A stretch of DNA of 64,000 nt. Origin: Falsiroseomonas frigidaquae (GTDB lineage: Bacteria > Pseudomonadota > Alphaproteobacteria > Acetobacterales > Acetobacteraceae). Each line of letters starts with the position of its first letter. Within the stretch, counting starts at the first letter, position 1. The translations under genes and the position numbers were made by a program. Shown piece after piece: positions 35,996 to 45,636 of the stretch. The notes beneath the pieces are model-generated. The model was given only the letters and a program-made list of their open reading frames with translations, was not told the origin of the DNA and searched no databases. The stretch lies in the NCBI RefSeq assembly GCF_012163145.1, contig NZ_JAAVTX010000002.1, positions 124,001 to 188,000 of the forward strand, given 5' to 3'.

Positions 35996-37511
35996 CCGCC
36001 GACTCCAATACCGCTTCGGGAATCTCGTCGCCCAGCAGTTCCGGATCGGCGTAGGCCCGCACCGCCGCCAGATGATGCGCGGCATCCTCCACGAACAGCG
36101 ATCGCGCGATCGCCTCCGCCAGCCGCCGCGCGCCGTCGCCGACGCCCGGGATATCGCCGCTGATCAGGCCGAGGCTGGCCATGGCACCGATGGCGAAGGC
36201 ATGCACCTGCCCGATCCAGGGCTGCGTGCCGCCGTCGCGCTGCTGGAATTCGAAGCCCGGGCCGAGATAAGGATACAGCGCGAATTCGCCGAGCCCGCCG
36301 GGCGGCTGCAGCACGTCCGACCACAGCTTCACCCGCGGCGCCAGATCCGCCAGTTCCGGCCGCTTCGACAGGTCGATGGCGAAGCCGGTGCCGAGGATCA
36401 GCATGGCCACACGCAGTTCCCGTTGCGGCAGGCGCAGCGTGACGCCCTCGGCATCCTCGGCCACGGACAGCACGGGGGTGGACATGTGCAGGCGGAAGCC
36501 GGGCAGGGCGGCCAGGCGCTGCAGCGATTCGCGCGGCGGTGCCACGGCGCCCTCGAAGGCCGCCTTCAGCACCTCCAGCCGCGCGGCATCGTCCAGCCCG
36601 GGCAGGCCGTGGGTGAAGCCGGCATGCACCATGGATTTGAAACGGTTCAGCACCGGCAGAGCGGCGCGGCGCACCAGCAGGTGCACCTCCGCCGCGCCAT
36701 GCTCCAGCGCGGTTGCCGCATTGTCCACGGCCGAGGCGCTGGCACCGACCACGGCGACCCGCTGCCCGGCCAGCGCCGTGAAATCCACCGCATCCCGGCT
36801 GTGGCGGATGCGCGGGCCAGGATTGGCCGGCACCCAGTCCGGCATGCGCGGCCCGCCCAGCCCGTCGCGCCCGGTGGCGAGCACCAGGCGGCGCGCGACC
36901 ACCACGCCGGCGCCCTCCGTCTCCACCGCCACCAGCCCGTCGCGGCCGCGGCGGATGCGCGTGGCGGTGACGCCGTTGGTGACCGGCAGCGCCAGCACGC
37001 GGCGCATCCAGACCAGGTAGTCCTGCCACATCGCGCGCGGGATCTTGCCCAGCGCCTGCCAGCCTTCCTCGCCATGCTGCGCCGTATACCAGGCGCGGAA
37101 GGTCAGCGAGGGGATGTCCTGCGCCGGTCCCACCAGGTGCTTCGGGGATCGCAGCGTCTGCATCCGGGCATAGGTGACCCACGGCCCCTCCTGCCCCGCG
37201 GGCGCCGCCTCCAGCACCCGGTGGCGGGAGATGCCGAGTCGCTTCAGCGCGAAGCTGGCGGACAGCCCCAGCATGCCGCCGCCGAGCACCAGCACGTCCA
37301 GCGCCCCATCCGCCCGCCGCGGCACCCAGTCGGCCGGCGGCAGGTTCAGCAAGGCGAGGTCCTGGCGCAGGCGGGATTCGAGCAGGTCCAGCGACAAGGT
37401 GATTTCTCCGAGGAGGGCGGGCGACTCGTCGGCACAGGCCTTGCTGCACATAACGCAACGCCGGGCTTCCACCTGTCCAGTCTCGGCCGCGAAGTCATGC
37501 AAGAATGGCAT
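35988..37511 (-). CDS. FAD/NAD(P)-binding monooxygenase-like oxidoreductase
   Basis: A 507-residue flavoprotein. The FAD loop is VLVLGGGMLGLSA (Gly77-79), and the second nucleotide loop VAVVGASASAVD (256-261) binds NADPH in flavin monooxygenases. LATGRDGLGGPRMPDW and ILGTGF are usual conserved spots of FMO and lysine-N-hydroxylase-like enzymes. A tail of about 70 residues precedes the FAD fold and holds RRCVMCSKAC, three closely spaced cysteines. The start is uncertain; an ATG at 37451 would remove the first twenty residues. It is divergent from imuA across a region holding the SOS box. Confidence 0.82.
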   Translation of the reverse strand: MPFLHDFAAETGQVEARRCVMCSKACADESPALLGEITLSLDLLESRLRQDLALLNLPPADWVPRRADGALDVLVLGGGMLGLSASFALKRLGISRHRVLEAAPAGQEGPWVTYARMQTLRSPKHLVGPAQDIPSLTFRAWYTAQHGEEGWQALGKIPRAMWQDYLVWMRRVLALPVTNGVTATRIRRGRDGLVAVETEGAGVVVARRLVLATGRDGLGGPRMPDWVPANPGPRIRHSRDAVDFTALAGQRVAVVGASASAVDNAATALEHGAAEVHLLVRRAALPVLNRFKSMVHAGFTHGLPGLDDAARLEVLKAAFEGAVAPPRESLQRLAALPGFRLHMSTPVLSVAEDAEGVTLRLPQRELRVAMLILGTGFAIDLSKRPELADLAPRVKLWSDVLQPPGGLGEFALYPYLGPGFEFQQRDGGTQPWIGQVHAFAIGAMASLGLISGDIPGVGDGARRLAEAIARSLFVEDAAHHLAAVRAYADPELLGDEIPEAVLESADG

Positions 37512-37630
37512 CGCAAATATATCTGTTCGGATGCAGGCGGCGGGATGCCTGTGGTTTCAGGACCCTGCCCGGCATCCTGCAGGCCGCGCGCCAGCCGGGC
37601 CGCCGAAGCGGCGTTTTGGGCGTCGGTGTT

Positions 37631-37645
37631 GTTCTTGATTTGTTC
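37631..37645 (+). promoter_or_regulatory. LexA (SOS) box
   Basis: GTTC-TTGATTT-GTTC, an exact match to the alphaproteobacterial LexA site GTTC-N7-GTTC, lies 26 bases before the imuA ATG. It should repress the imuA-imuB-dnaE2 operon until DNA damage. The divergent FMO-like gene starts 120 bases away and may or may not be affected. Confidence 0.85.
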
Positions 37646-37670
37646 GGACCACTCAGCCATCGTCGGCGCG

Positions 37671-38546
37671 ATGCAGCCCACCCCGCCCCCAACCCAGACC
37701 CCAGCCTACGCACCGGTTTCCCCTGCACCGGATCAGCCTCCGCTTGACCAGGCGACCGTCCTGGCCGCCCTGCGGGCGCGGGTGGCGCGGCTGGAAGGGC
37801 TGGGCCGCGCCCGGCACGGCATGGACCCGGTGCCGGTCGCCGAGGGCATCCCCCTACCCGGCGGCGGCCTGGCGCGGGCGGCGATGCATGAGGTGGCGGC
37901 GGCCTCCCCCGGCGCTGCCGCCGCCTTCTGCGCCGTGCTGCTGGCCCGCAGCGGCGGCACCGTGCTGTGGATCGCCAGCGGTGGATCGGGCAAGGGGGGT
38001 GGCGAAGATCTGCAGGCCTGGCCCCCCGGCCTCGCCCGCTGCGGCCTGTCGCCGGCCAACCTGGTGCTGGTGCGGGCGGAACGCTGGGCGGATGCGCTGT
38101 GGGCGATGGAGGAGGCGCTGCGCTGCCCCGCCGTCACCGGCGCCCTGCTGGCGGCGGAGGATGCGGCGCGGCTCGACCTGACCGCGACGCGCCGCCTGCA
38201 ACTGGCGGCCGAGACCGGCGGCGCGCTCGGCCTGCTACTGCGGCCGGATGTGCCCAACCCGGACCCGAGTGCCGCCGCCACCCATTGGCGGGTCGGGCCG
38301 CTGCCCTCCGGCGGTGGCGGGCATGGGCTGGAGGATCCACGCTGGCAGCTGGAATTGCTGCGCGCCCGCGGCGGCCGGCCGGGCGGCCCCTGGGCGGTGA
38401 CCTGGCGCGCCGCCTCCGGCGCATTGGATCTGGATGAGGCGGAGGCATCGGCCATGGAGGCTCCGATCAGGGAAGCACCGATCAGGGAAACATCGGTGGT
38501 GAGGACGCCGGCAGCGGAAATGCGGCGCGCCCGGCGCGGACGATGA
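37671..38546 (+). CDS. imuA: ImuA, SOS mutagenesis protein (RecA/SulA-like)
   Basis: A 291-residue RecA-like protein of the mutagenic translesion system. The segment MDPVPVAEGIPLPGGGLARAAMHEV, quoted here only in part as AMHEVAAASPG, and AVLLARSGGTVLWIA correspond to the conserved start and core strand of alphaproteobacterial ImuA. LPSGGGGHGLEDPRW is a glycine-rich C-terminal stretch. Like other ImuA it lacks a usable Walker A. It is first in the SOS-controlled operon with imuB and dnaE2 and is thought to aid assembly of the ImuB-DnaE2 mutasome at damaged DNA. Confidence 0.88.
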   Translation: MQPTPPPTQTPAYAPVSPAPDQPPLDQATVLAALRARVARLEGLGRARHGMDPVPVAEGIPLPGGGLARAAMHEVAAASPGAAAAFCAVLLARSGGTVLWIASGGSGKGGGEDLQAWPPGLARCGLSPANLVLVRAERWADALWAMEEALRCPAVTGALLAAEDAARLDLTATRRLQLAAETGGALGLLLRPDVPNPDPSAAATHWRVGPLPSGGGGHGLEDPRWQLELLRARGGRPGGPWAVTWRAASGALDLDEAEASAMEAPIREAPIRETSVVRTPAAEMRRARRGR

Positions 38547-38649
38547 TGCCGGCGGTTGGTGACCGACCTGCCCTGGCTCGCCGGCGCGGCGCCCATTCGG
38601 GCGCTCGCCCGCCTTCGGCGTGCGCAGGTCGCAGCCCGGGGGAATTGGC

Positions 38650-40137
38650 ATGAGCCGCCGCTTCCTGGCGCTGCACCTGACGGACCTGGCCATGGCGCGC
38701 ATCCGCCGGGCGGAACCGGAGCTGGAGGAAGCGCCGCTCGCCACCTGGGAAGCCAGCGGCAGCCGGCGCCTGCTGGTGGCGGTGGATGCGGCGGCCGCTT
38801 CGCGCGGCCTGGCGCCAGGGCAGGCGCTGGCCGATGCCCAGGCCATCGCGCCCGAATTGCTGCTGCGCCCGGCCGACCGGGACGGCGATGCGCGGGCGCT
38901 GCACGGCCTGGCGCTATGGGCCCGGCGCTACACCCCGCTGGCGGCGATCGACCCACCGCAGGGGCTGATCCTCGACATCACCGGCTGCGACCACCTTTTC
39001 GGCGGGGAGGCCACGTTGCTGGCCGATGCGCTGGCCCGGCTGCAGCGCGCCGGCCTGGCCGTGCAGGGCGCCGTGGCGGGGGCGGCGGCCACCGCCGCGG
39101 CGCTGGCACGCTCGCGCGCCGACCAGCCCATCGCGGTGTCCGGCATCGAGGCGGCGCTGGCGGCGCCACTGCCGCTCGGCCCGGCGCTGCGGCTGGATGC
39201 GGCGGAGCTGGAGGCGCTGGCCCGGCTCGGCCTGCGCCGGGTGCGAGACCTGCTGGACCAGCCGCGCGGCCCGCTGGCGCGGCGCTTCGGCCAGGCGCTG
39301 CTGGACCGGCTGGATGCCGTCACCGGCCGCCGGCCGCATGCCATCCAGCCGGTGCAGCCACCGCCGGAGCTTGCCGAATCGCTGGACCTGCTGGAGCCGC
39401 TGATCACCCGCCCGGCCATCGATGCCGCGCTGGACCGGCTGCTGGCCGGGCTGTGCGCGAAGCTGCGCCTGGCGGGGCTGGGCGCGCGGCGGCTGGCGCT
39501 GCTCGCCTGGCGGGTGGATGGCGCGGTGCAGGAGGTGGCGATCGGCACCGGCCTGCCCAGCCGCGACCCGGCGCATCTGCGACGCCTGTTCGCCGAGGGG
39601 CTGGGCGGGCTGCAACCCGATCTCGGCTTCGAGCGCATGGCGCTGGAAGCCCGCGCCACGGACCGGATGGAGACCGGCGCCCAGACCAGCCTCGGTCTGG
39701 GCGCGCGGCAGGATTGGGCGGCTCTGGCGGAATTGCTGGACCGGCTGGGCCAGCGGCTGCGCGTGCAGCGCGTGGCGCCGGTGGCGAGCCATTGGCCGGA
39801 ACGCAGCGTCGCCGCGCTGGACCCGCAGGCGGTGCCGCCGCCGCCGCCGCCCGGCTGGTCACGGCCTGACCAGCCCCTGCTGCGCCTGCGCCGCCCAAAG
39901 CCGCTGGAGGTGGTGGCCCTGCTGCCGGATGCGCCACCCGCCAGCCTGCGCTGGCAGGGCATGTCGCAGCGCGTGCTGCGGGCCGAGGGGCCGCTGCGGC
40001 TGGAGCCGGAATGGTGGCGCGCGGAATCCCGGGCGGAACGGCGCGATGCCTACCGGGTGGAACTGCCCTGCGGCACGCGGCTGCTGGTCTGCCGGGGCGG
40101 CGCCTCCGGCTGGCGGCTGCATGGATATCTGCCGTGA
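38650..40137 (+). CDS. imuB: ImuB, Y-family polymerase-like protein
   Basis: A 495-residue Y-family-fold protein. FLALHLTDLAMARIRR at the N-terminus replaces the catalytic Asp motif of true Y-family polymerases, as in all ImuB. Conserved stretches are RLLVAVDAAAASRGLAPGQALADA, GLILDITGCDHLFGGE and LRRVRDLLDQPRGPLARRFG. It acts as a non-catalytic hub between the beta clamp, ImuA and DnaE2. A GGGGG-rich ribosome site precedes the ATG at 38650. It follows imuA by about 100 bases and leads into dnaE2 after 61 bases. Confidence 0.92.
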   Translation: MSRRFLALHLTDLAMARIRRAEPELEEAPLATWEASGSRRLLVAVDAAAASRGLAPGQALADAQAIAPELLLRPADRDGDARALHGLALWARRYTPLAAIDPPQGLILDITGCDHLFGGEATLLADALARLQRAGLAVQGAVAGAAATAAALARSRADQPIAVSGIEAALAAPLPLGPALRLDAAELEALARLGLRRVRDLLDQPRGPLARRFGQALLDRLDAVTGRRPHAIQPVQPPPELAESLDLLEPLITRPAIDAALDRLLAGLCAKLRLAGLGARRLALLAWRVDGAVQEVAIGTGLPSRDPAHLRRLFAEGLGGLQPDLGFERMALEARATDRMETGAQTSLGLGARQDWAALAELLDRLGQRLRVQRVAPVASHWPERSVAALDPQAVPPPPPPGWSRPDQPLLRLRRPKPLEVVALLPDAPPASLRWQGMSQRVLRAEGPLRLEPEWWRAESRAERRDAYRVELPCGTRLLVCRGGASGWRLHGYLP

Positions 40138-40198
40138 CGCGGCACGGCCATCGCAACCGAGGCACCGTCCTGCGGAGGCCAGCCGGGGCCATGCGGCG

Positions 40199-43100
40199 AT
40201 GACCGCGCCCCCCGGTTATGCCGAGCTTGCCGCACGTTCGCATTTCTCCTTCCTCGACGGCGCCTCCCACCCCGCGGAGCTGGCGCAGACGGCGGCGGCG
40301 CTGGGGCTGGCGGGACTCGGCCTGTGCGACACCAACAGCCTGGCCGGCGTGGTGCGCGGCCATGTCGGCGCGAAGGAGGCGGGGCTGCGCTTCGCGGTGG
40401 GCTGCCGGCTGGTGCTCGCCGATGGCAGCGCCTGGCTGGCCTGGCCGACCGACCGCACCAGCTACGGCCGGCTGACCGCGCTGCTGTCGCAGGGCCGCAT
40501 GACCGCGCCGAAGGGCGAATGCTGGCTGGGTCGGGAAAATCTGTTCGCCGCCGCCGAGGGGCTCGCCCTCGCCGCCATACCGCCGCCGAAGCCGGATGCG
40601 GATTTCGCCCGGCAATGGCGCGCCGATGCGGCGGCGCTGCGCGACCGGCTGGCCCTGCCGCTGCTGCTCGCAGCCTCCTGCCCCTATCTCGGCCGCGACC
40701 AGCAGCGGCTGGACGGGCTGGCGGCGATCGCCGGCGATGCGCTGCTGGCCACCGGCGACATCCGCTACCATCACCCGGGCCGCCGCCGCCTGGCCGATGT
40801 ACTGACCGCCATCCGGCTGCGCACCACCGTCGATGCGCTGGGCCATGATGCGGAGCCGAATGGCGAGCGCCACATCAAGCCGCCCGCCGAGATGGCGCGG
40901 CTGTTCGCGCGGCATCCGCAGGCGCTCGCCAATACGCTGCGCGTGCTGGACGCCACCGCCGGCTTCTCGCTCGACCAGCTCCGCTACGAATATCCGGAGG
41001 AGGTGCTGGAGCCGGGCCGCACGGCGCAGGAAACGCTAAAAGCCCGCGTGGCGGAGGCGCTGGCGGCCCTGCCCTACGGCGTCAGCGCCAATCTGCGCGG
41101 CCGCATCGATCATGAGCTGGAGCTGATCGGCCGCCTCGGCTACGCGCCCTATTTCCTGACGGTGCATGAGATCGTCGCCTTCGCGAAGCGGGAGAAAATT
41201 CTCTGCCAGGGGCGCGGCTCGGCGGCGAATTCCAGCGTCTGCTACGTGCTCGGCATCACCGCCGTCGATCCAGACAAGCACGACCTGCTGTTCGAACGCT
41301 TCGTCTCCGCCAGCCGTGGCGAGCCGCCCGACATCGACATCGATTTCGAGCATGAGCGGCGGGAGGAGGTGATCCAGCATCTGTACCACCGCTACGGCCG
41401 CCATCGCGCCGCGATCTGCGCCACCATCATCCGCTACCGCGCCCGCAGCGCGATCCGCGAAGTCGGCCGCGCCATGGGGCTGACGGAGGATGTCACCGCG
41501 CGCCTGGCGAAGGCGAGCTGGGGGCCGGGCCGCGAGATCGGCCTGCAGCAACTGGCGGAAAGCGAGGGGCTCGATACCTCCGACCCGCGGCTGGCCATGA
41601 CGCTGGAGCTGGCGGAGGAATTGCAGGATGTGCCGCGCCATGCGGCCACCCATGTCGGCGGCTTCGTCATCACCCGCGGCCCCCTGACGGAACTCGCCGT
41701 GGTGACCAATGCGGCGATGGAAGACCGCACCGTGCTGGAATGGGACAAGGACGATATCGAGGCGCTGGGCATCCTGAAGGTGGATGTGCTCGGCCTCGGC
41801 ATGCTGTCCTGCATCCGCCGCGCGCTGGCCCTGCTGCGCGACCATCTGCACCGCGACTACAGCCTGGCGACGCTGCCGCGCGAATGCGCCGAGACCTACG
41901 CCATGCTGCGCCGCGCCGATTCCGTCGGCGTCTTCCAGGTGGAAAGCCGGGCGCAGATGAACATGCTGCCGCGGCTGAAGCCGAAGGAATTCTACGATCT
42001 GGTGGTGCAGGTGGCGATCGTTCGGCCGGGGCCGATCCAGGGCGACATGGTGCATCCCTATCTGCGCCGCCGCCAGGGCATCGAGCAGCCAGAATACCCC
42101 TCCCCCGGCCCGGAGCATCCGCCGGATGAGCTGAAGCAGGTCCTGAAGAAGACGCTCGGCGTGCCGCTGTTCCAGGAACAGGCGATGAAGCTCGCCATCG
42201 TCGCCGCCGGCTTCACGGCGGATGAGGCGGACCTGCTGCGGCGTTCCATGGCCACCTTCAAGATGACCGGCGGCGTGGCGAAGTACCGCGACAAGCTGGT
42301 GCAGGGCATGGTTCGCCGCGGCTACCAGCAGGATTTCGCCGAGCGCGTCTTCAGCCAGATCGAAGGCTTCGGCAGCTACGGCTTTCCCGAAAGCCACGCC
42401 GCCAGCTTCGCGCATCTGGTCTATGCCTCGAGCTGGATCAAATGCCACCACCCGGGCGTCTTCGCCTGCGCGCTGCTGAACAGCCAGCCGATGGGCTTCT
42501 ACGCCCCGGCGCAGATCGTGCGCGATGCGCGGGAGCATGGCGTCGAGGTGCGGCCCGTCGATGTGAACGCCAGCGACTGGGATTGCACGCTGGAGCCGGC
42601 GGCGAACGGCCTGGCGCTGCGCCTCGGCCTGCGGCTGGTGACCGGACTGGCGGAGGCGGAAGCCCGGGCCATCGTCGCGGCGCGGGAAGCGCGCAACGGC
42701 GCGCCCTTCACCTCGGTCGAGGACCTCGCCTGGCGCAGCGGCGCGGGCAAGCGCGCGCTGGTCAGCCTGGCTGCCGCGGATGCCTTCGCCCATGCCAGCA
42801 TCAACGGTGCCGGGCTGGCGCGGCGCGATGCGGCGTGGGAGGCGCGCGGCGTGCCATCCGGCCCGCGCGACCTGCCGCTATTCGCCATCACGCAGGATTC
42901 CGTCGCCGCCGCGCTGGCGGATGAGGCGCCCCTGCTGGCCGAACCACCACCGCTGCTGCCCCCGCATACGGAAGGGGAGGCGGTGGTGGGCGATTACCTC
43001 GCCACCGGCCTGACGCTGCGCCAGCACCCGCTGGCGCTGCTGCGCGCAGCGCTCGCCACGCGTGGCTGCGACGATACGCGGCGGCTCGCCGCCGCACGGG

Positions 43101-43504
43101 CCGGCACGCGGCTGCGCCTGCCCGGCCTGGTGCTGATGCGCCAGCGGCCGGGCTCGGCCAAGGGCGTGGTGTTCCTGACCATCGAGGATGAGTTCGGCAA
43201 CGCCAATATCGTGGTGTTCCAGGACATCTCCACCCGCGACCGCGCCGCCCTCGTCGCCGGGCGCCTGCTGCTGGTGGAAGGCGTGCTGGAGCGGGAGGAC
43301 ACGCATGCGGAAGTGCCCATCCTGCATGTCATCGCCCGCCGCCTGGTCGATTGGTCCGCGCTGCTGGATGCGCTCCCGCAAGCCCAGGGCAATTCCGCCT
43401 GGGCGGAACGCAGCCTGGGCCGCGCCGATGAGGTGCGACGGCCCGATCCCGGCGCCCGCGCGCCGAAGCGCGCCCGCCTGCCGCCCAGCCGCGATTTTCG
43501 CTGA
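40199..43504 (+). CDS. dnaE2: error-prone DNA polymerase III alpha subunit DnaE2
   Basis: A 1101-residue C-family polymerase. The PHP domain starts YAELAARSHFSFLDGASHP. The catalytic core has CQGRGSAANSSVCY and PPDIDIDFEHERREEV with the metal-binding aspartates, then ATHVGGFVIT, ILKVDVLGLGMLSC and YGFPESHAASFAHLVY. A C-terminal OB-fold follows. The length and the spacing match DnaE2 rather than replicative DnaE1 (about 1150 or more). It carries out mutagenic lesion bypass with ImuA and ImuB. It is last in the SOS operon. Confidence 0.95.
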   Translation: MTAPPGYAELAARSHFSFLDGASHPAELAQTAAALGLAGLGLCDTNSLAGVVRGHVGAKEAGLRFAVGCRLVLADGSAWLAWPTDRTSYGRLTALLSQGRMTAPKGECWLGRENLFAAAEGLALAAIPPPKPDADFARQWRADAAALRDRLALPLLLAASCPYLGRDQQRLDGLAAIAGDALLATGDIRYHHPGRRRLADVLTAIRLRTTVDALGHDAEPNGERHIKPPAEMARLFARHPQALANTLRVLDATAGFSLDQLRYEYPEEVLEPGRTAQETLKARVAEALAALPYGVSANLRGRIDHELELIGRLGYAPYFLTVHEIVAFAKREKILCQGRGSAANSSVCYVLGITAVDPDKHDLLFERFVSASRGEPPDIDIDFEHERREEVIQHLYHRYGRHRAAICATIIRYRARSAIREVGRAMGLTEDVTARLAKASWGPGREIGLQQLAESEGLDTSDPRLAMTLELAEELQDVPRHAATHVGGFVITRGPLTELAVVTNAAMEDRTVLEWDKDDIEALGILKVDVLGLGMLSCIRRALALLRDHLHRDYSLATLPRECAETYAMLRRADSVGVFQVESRAQMNMLPRLKPKEFYDLVVQVAIVRPGPIQGDMVHPYLRRRQGIEQPEYPSPGPEHPPDELKQVLKKTLGVPLFQEQAMKLAIVAAGFTADEADLLRRSMATFKMTGGVAKYRDKLVQGMVRRGYQQDFAERVFSQIEGFGSYGFPESHAASFAHLVYASSWIKCHHPGVFACALLNSQPMGFYAPAQIVRDAREHGVEVRPVDVNASDWDCTLEPAANGLALRLGLRLVTGLAEAEARAIVAAREARNGAPFTSVEDLAWRSGAGKRALVSLAAADAFAHASINGAGLARRDAAWEARGVPSGPRDLPLFAITQDSVAAALADEAPLLAEPPPLLPPHTEGEAVVGDYLATGLTLRQHPLALLRAALATRGCDDTRRLAAARAGTRLRLPGLVLMRQRPGSAKGVVFLTIEDEFGNANIVVFQDISTRDRAALVAGRLLLVEGVLEREDTHAEVPILHVIARRLVDWSALLDALPQAQGNSAWAERSLGRADEVRRPDPGARAPKRARLPPSRDFR

Positions 43505-43613
43505 CCTCGCCCGAACCCCGCCGAGCCTCGGCGGCCTTGCCGCGCCGCCGGAACCGGCGCGATCATGCGAAAGCGAGGCCCGTGAGAGGCCCGCACCGGG
43601 AGAGACCAAGGCC

Positions 43614-44600
43614 ATGAAACGCCGCACCATCCTTCAGGCCGCCGCAGCCGCGCCGCTGCTGGCCGCGCCCGCCACGCTGTGGCCCAAGGAATCAGGCGCC
43701 CAGGACTTCACCCAGCCCATCCGCCTGATCGTGCCCTTCAACCCGGGCGGCACCAGCGACATCCTGGCCCGGCTGATCGCACCCTCGCTCGGCCAGCGGA
43801 TCGGGCAATCCGTAGTGGTGGAAAACCGCGCCGGCGCGGGCGGCAACATCGGCGCCGACCTCGTCGCGAAAAGCCGACCGGACGGGCACGCTTTGGTGCT
43901 GCTGGACATCTCGGTCCTCGCCACCAACCCGCATCTGTTCCCGCGCCTGCCCTTCGACAGCCTGCGCGACCTGGCGCCGGTGCAGATGGTGGTCTACGCG
44001 CCCTATATCCTGGCGGTGAACAACCAGCTTCCGGTGCAGAACGCGCAGGAGCTCGCCGCCTATGCCAAGGCCAATCCGGGCAAGCTGAACGCCGCCAATT
44101 CCGGCACCGGCACGCTGACCCACCTGGTCGCCGCCTCGCTGGCCAATGCCTGGGGCGGGGAGGTGACGCATGTGCCCTATCGCGGCGGCGCCCCGGCGCT
44201 GACGGCCCTGGTGACCAACGAGGCCAATCTCACCATGGCCGGCGCCACCCAGTCGCAGAATTTCGTGGTGAACAACCAGATGCGCGGCATCGCCGTGACC
44301 GGCCCGAAGCGCCTGGCCGCGGTGCCCAACCTGCCGACCTTCCGCGAACTCGGCTGGCCGGAGCCCGATGCCGGCACCTGGCAGGGCGTGCTCACCCAGG
44401 GCAACACGCCACCCGCCACCATCGCGCGGCTGGAGCGGGAGATCGCCCAGGTGCTGACGGAGCCCAACATCGTCCGCCGCATCGGCGAGATCGGCGGCGA
44501 GGTCCGCGCCGAGGGCGCCGCCACCTTCCGCCGCATCCTGACCGAGCAGACCGAAAGCTACGGCCGCATCATCCGCGCCAACAACATCCGGCTCGAATAG
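43614..44600 (+). CDS. Bug-type tripartite tricarboxylate receptor
   Basis: A 328-residue periplasmic binding protein. The signal is MKRRTILQAAAAAPLLAAPA, with a twin Arg-like start, then the Bug family mature start QPIRLIVPFNPGGTSDILARL, quoted in part as IVPFNPGGTSD. VVVENRAGAGGNIGAD, NSGTGTLTHL and HVPYRGGAPALTALV are all diagnostic. Bug receptors bind carboxylates or small aromatics, with or without a TctAB permease, and no permease genes are nearby. It is followed directly by a hydroxyacid dehydrogenase gene, suggesting a carboxylate substrate. Confidence 0.93.
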   Translation: MKRRTILQAAAAAPLLAAPATLWPKESGAQDFTQPIRLIVPFNPGGTSDILARLIAPSLGQRIGQSVVVENRAGAGGNIGADLVAKSRPDGHALVLLDISVLATNPHLFPRLPFDSLRDLAPVQMVVYAPYILAVNNQLPVQNAQELAAYAKANPGKLNAANSGTGTLTHLVAASLANAWGGEVTHVPYRGGAPALTALVTNEANLTMAGATQSQNFVVNNQMRGIAVTGPKRLAAVPNLPTFRELGWPEPDAGTWQGVLTQGNTPPATIARLEREIAQVLTEPNIVRRIGEIGGEVRAEGAATFRRILTEQTESYGRIIRANNIRLE

Positions 44601-45572
44601 ATGCAGCCCACGCGCCTGCATGTGCAGGTGAATCCCGCCTCCGCCCTGGCCGCCGCCTTCACCGAGGCGCGGATCCGCGGCGGCCTGCCGGGACAGGTGA
44701 CGATGCGCTTCGGGCAGACGCCCGAGGCGCTGGAGGAAGGCCTCGCGGAGGCGGAGGCGCTGTTGCTGGTCGGCAGCGCGCCGCTGCACGACCTGCCGCG
44801 CCGCGCGCCGCATCTGCGCTGGATCAGCTACACCAGCGCCGGCGTCGAATGGCTGCTGCAGGCGGGACTGCCGCCCGGCGTCACGCTGACCAACGCCAGC
44901 GGCACCCACATCCCCAAGGCGGCGGAATTCGCGCTGCTGTCGGTGCTGATGCTGAACAACCAGATGCCGTTCTTCGCCACCGCCCAGCGCGCACACCGCT
45001 GGGTGCCGAAGCCGGCCGGCACCGTCGCGGGCCAAACCGCGCTGATCCTTGGCATGGGGGCGCTCGGCGGCGCGGCGGCGCAGGCGCTGTCCCGCCAGGG
45101 CCTTCGCGTCATCGGCAACAGCCATTCCGGCCGGCCGCACCCGGATGTCACGCTCATGACGCAGGGCGATGGCTTTCGCGCGCATCTGCCGGAAACAGAT
45201 TACCTGGTGATCACCCTGCCGCTGACACCGGCGACCCATGGCCTGGTCGGCGCGGCGGAGCTGGACCTGCTGCCGCGCCATGCCGGCGTGGTCAATCTCG
45301 GCCGCGGCGAGATCCTGGACGCCGACGCGCTGGCCGAACGCCTGCGCGACGGCCGCCTGGCCGGGGCAGTGCTGGACGCGCTGCCGCAGGAACCGCTGCC
45401 ACCCGACAGCCCGCTCTGGGACACGCCGAACCTGGTCATCACCCCGCATTGCGGCCTGTATGACCCGGAGGCCTACGCCCCACGCTGCCTGGACGCCTTC
45501 TTCGCCAACCTGGCCCGCTTCCAGGCCGGCGAGCCCCTGCAGCAGGTGGTGGACCCAGCCCGCGGATATTGA
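44601..45572 (+). CDS. D-2-hydroxyacid dehydrogenase
   Basis: A 323-residue NAD-dependent D-isomer-specific 2-hydroxyacid dehydrogenase. The Rossmann loop is LILGMGALGGAAAQAL, with NLGRGEILDADAL (catalytic Arg), DALPQEPLPPDSPLW (Glu) and PHCGLYDPE (catalytic His). It reduces 2-oxoacids or oxidises D-2-hydroxyacids; the exact acid is open. The ATG follows the Bug receptor stop codon with no gap, so the two form an operon, perhaps uptake and first use of a hydroxyacid. Confidence 0.92.
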   Translation: MQPTRLHVQVNPASALAAAFTEARIRGGLPGQVTMRFGQTPEALEEGLAEAEALLLVGSAPLHDLPRRAPHLRWISYTSAGVEWLLQAGLPPGVTLTNASGTHIPKAAEFALLSVLMLNNQMPFFATAQRAHRWVPKPAGTVAGQTALILGMGALGGAAAQALSRQGLRVIGNSHSGRPHPDVTLMTQGDGFRAHLPETDYLVITLPLTPATHGLVGAAELDLLPRHAGVVNLGRGEILDADALAERLRDGRLAGAVLDALPQEPLPPDSPLWDTPNLVITPHCGLYDPEAYAPRCLDAFFANLARFQAGEPLQQVVDPARGY

Positions 45573-45636
45573 ACTGGCCACCATCTTGCATCACCCGCCG
45601 CCCCGGGCTGCCCTCACTGCCCGGCCGGAGCCACGC

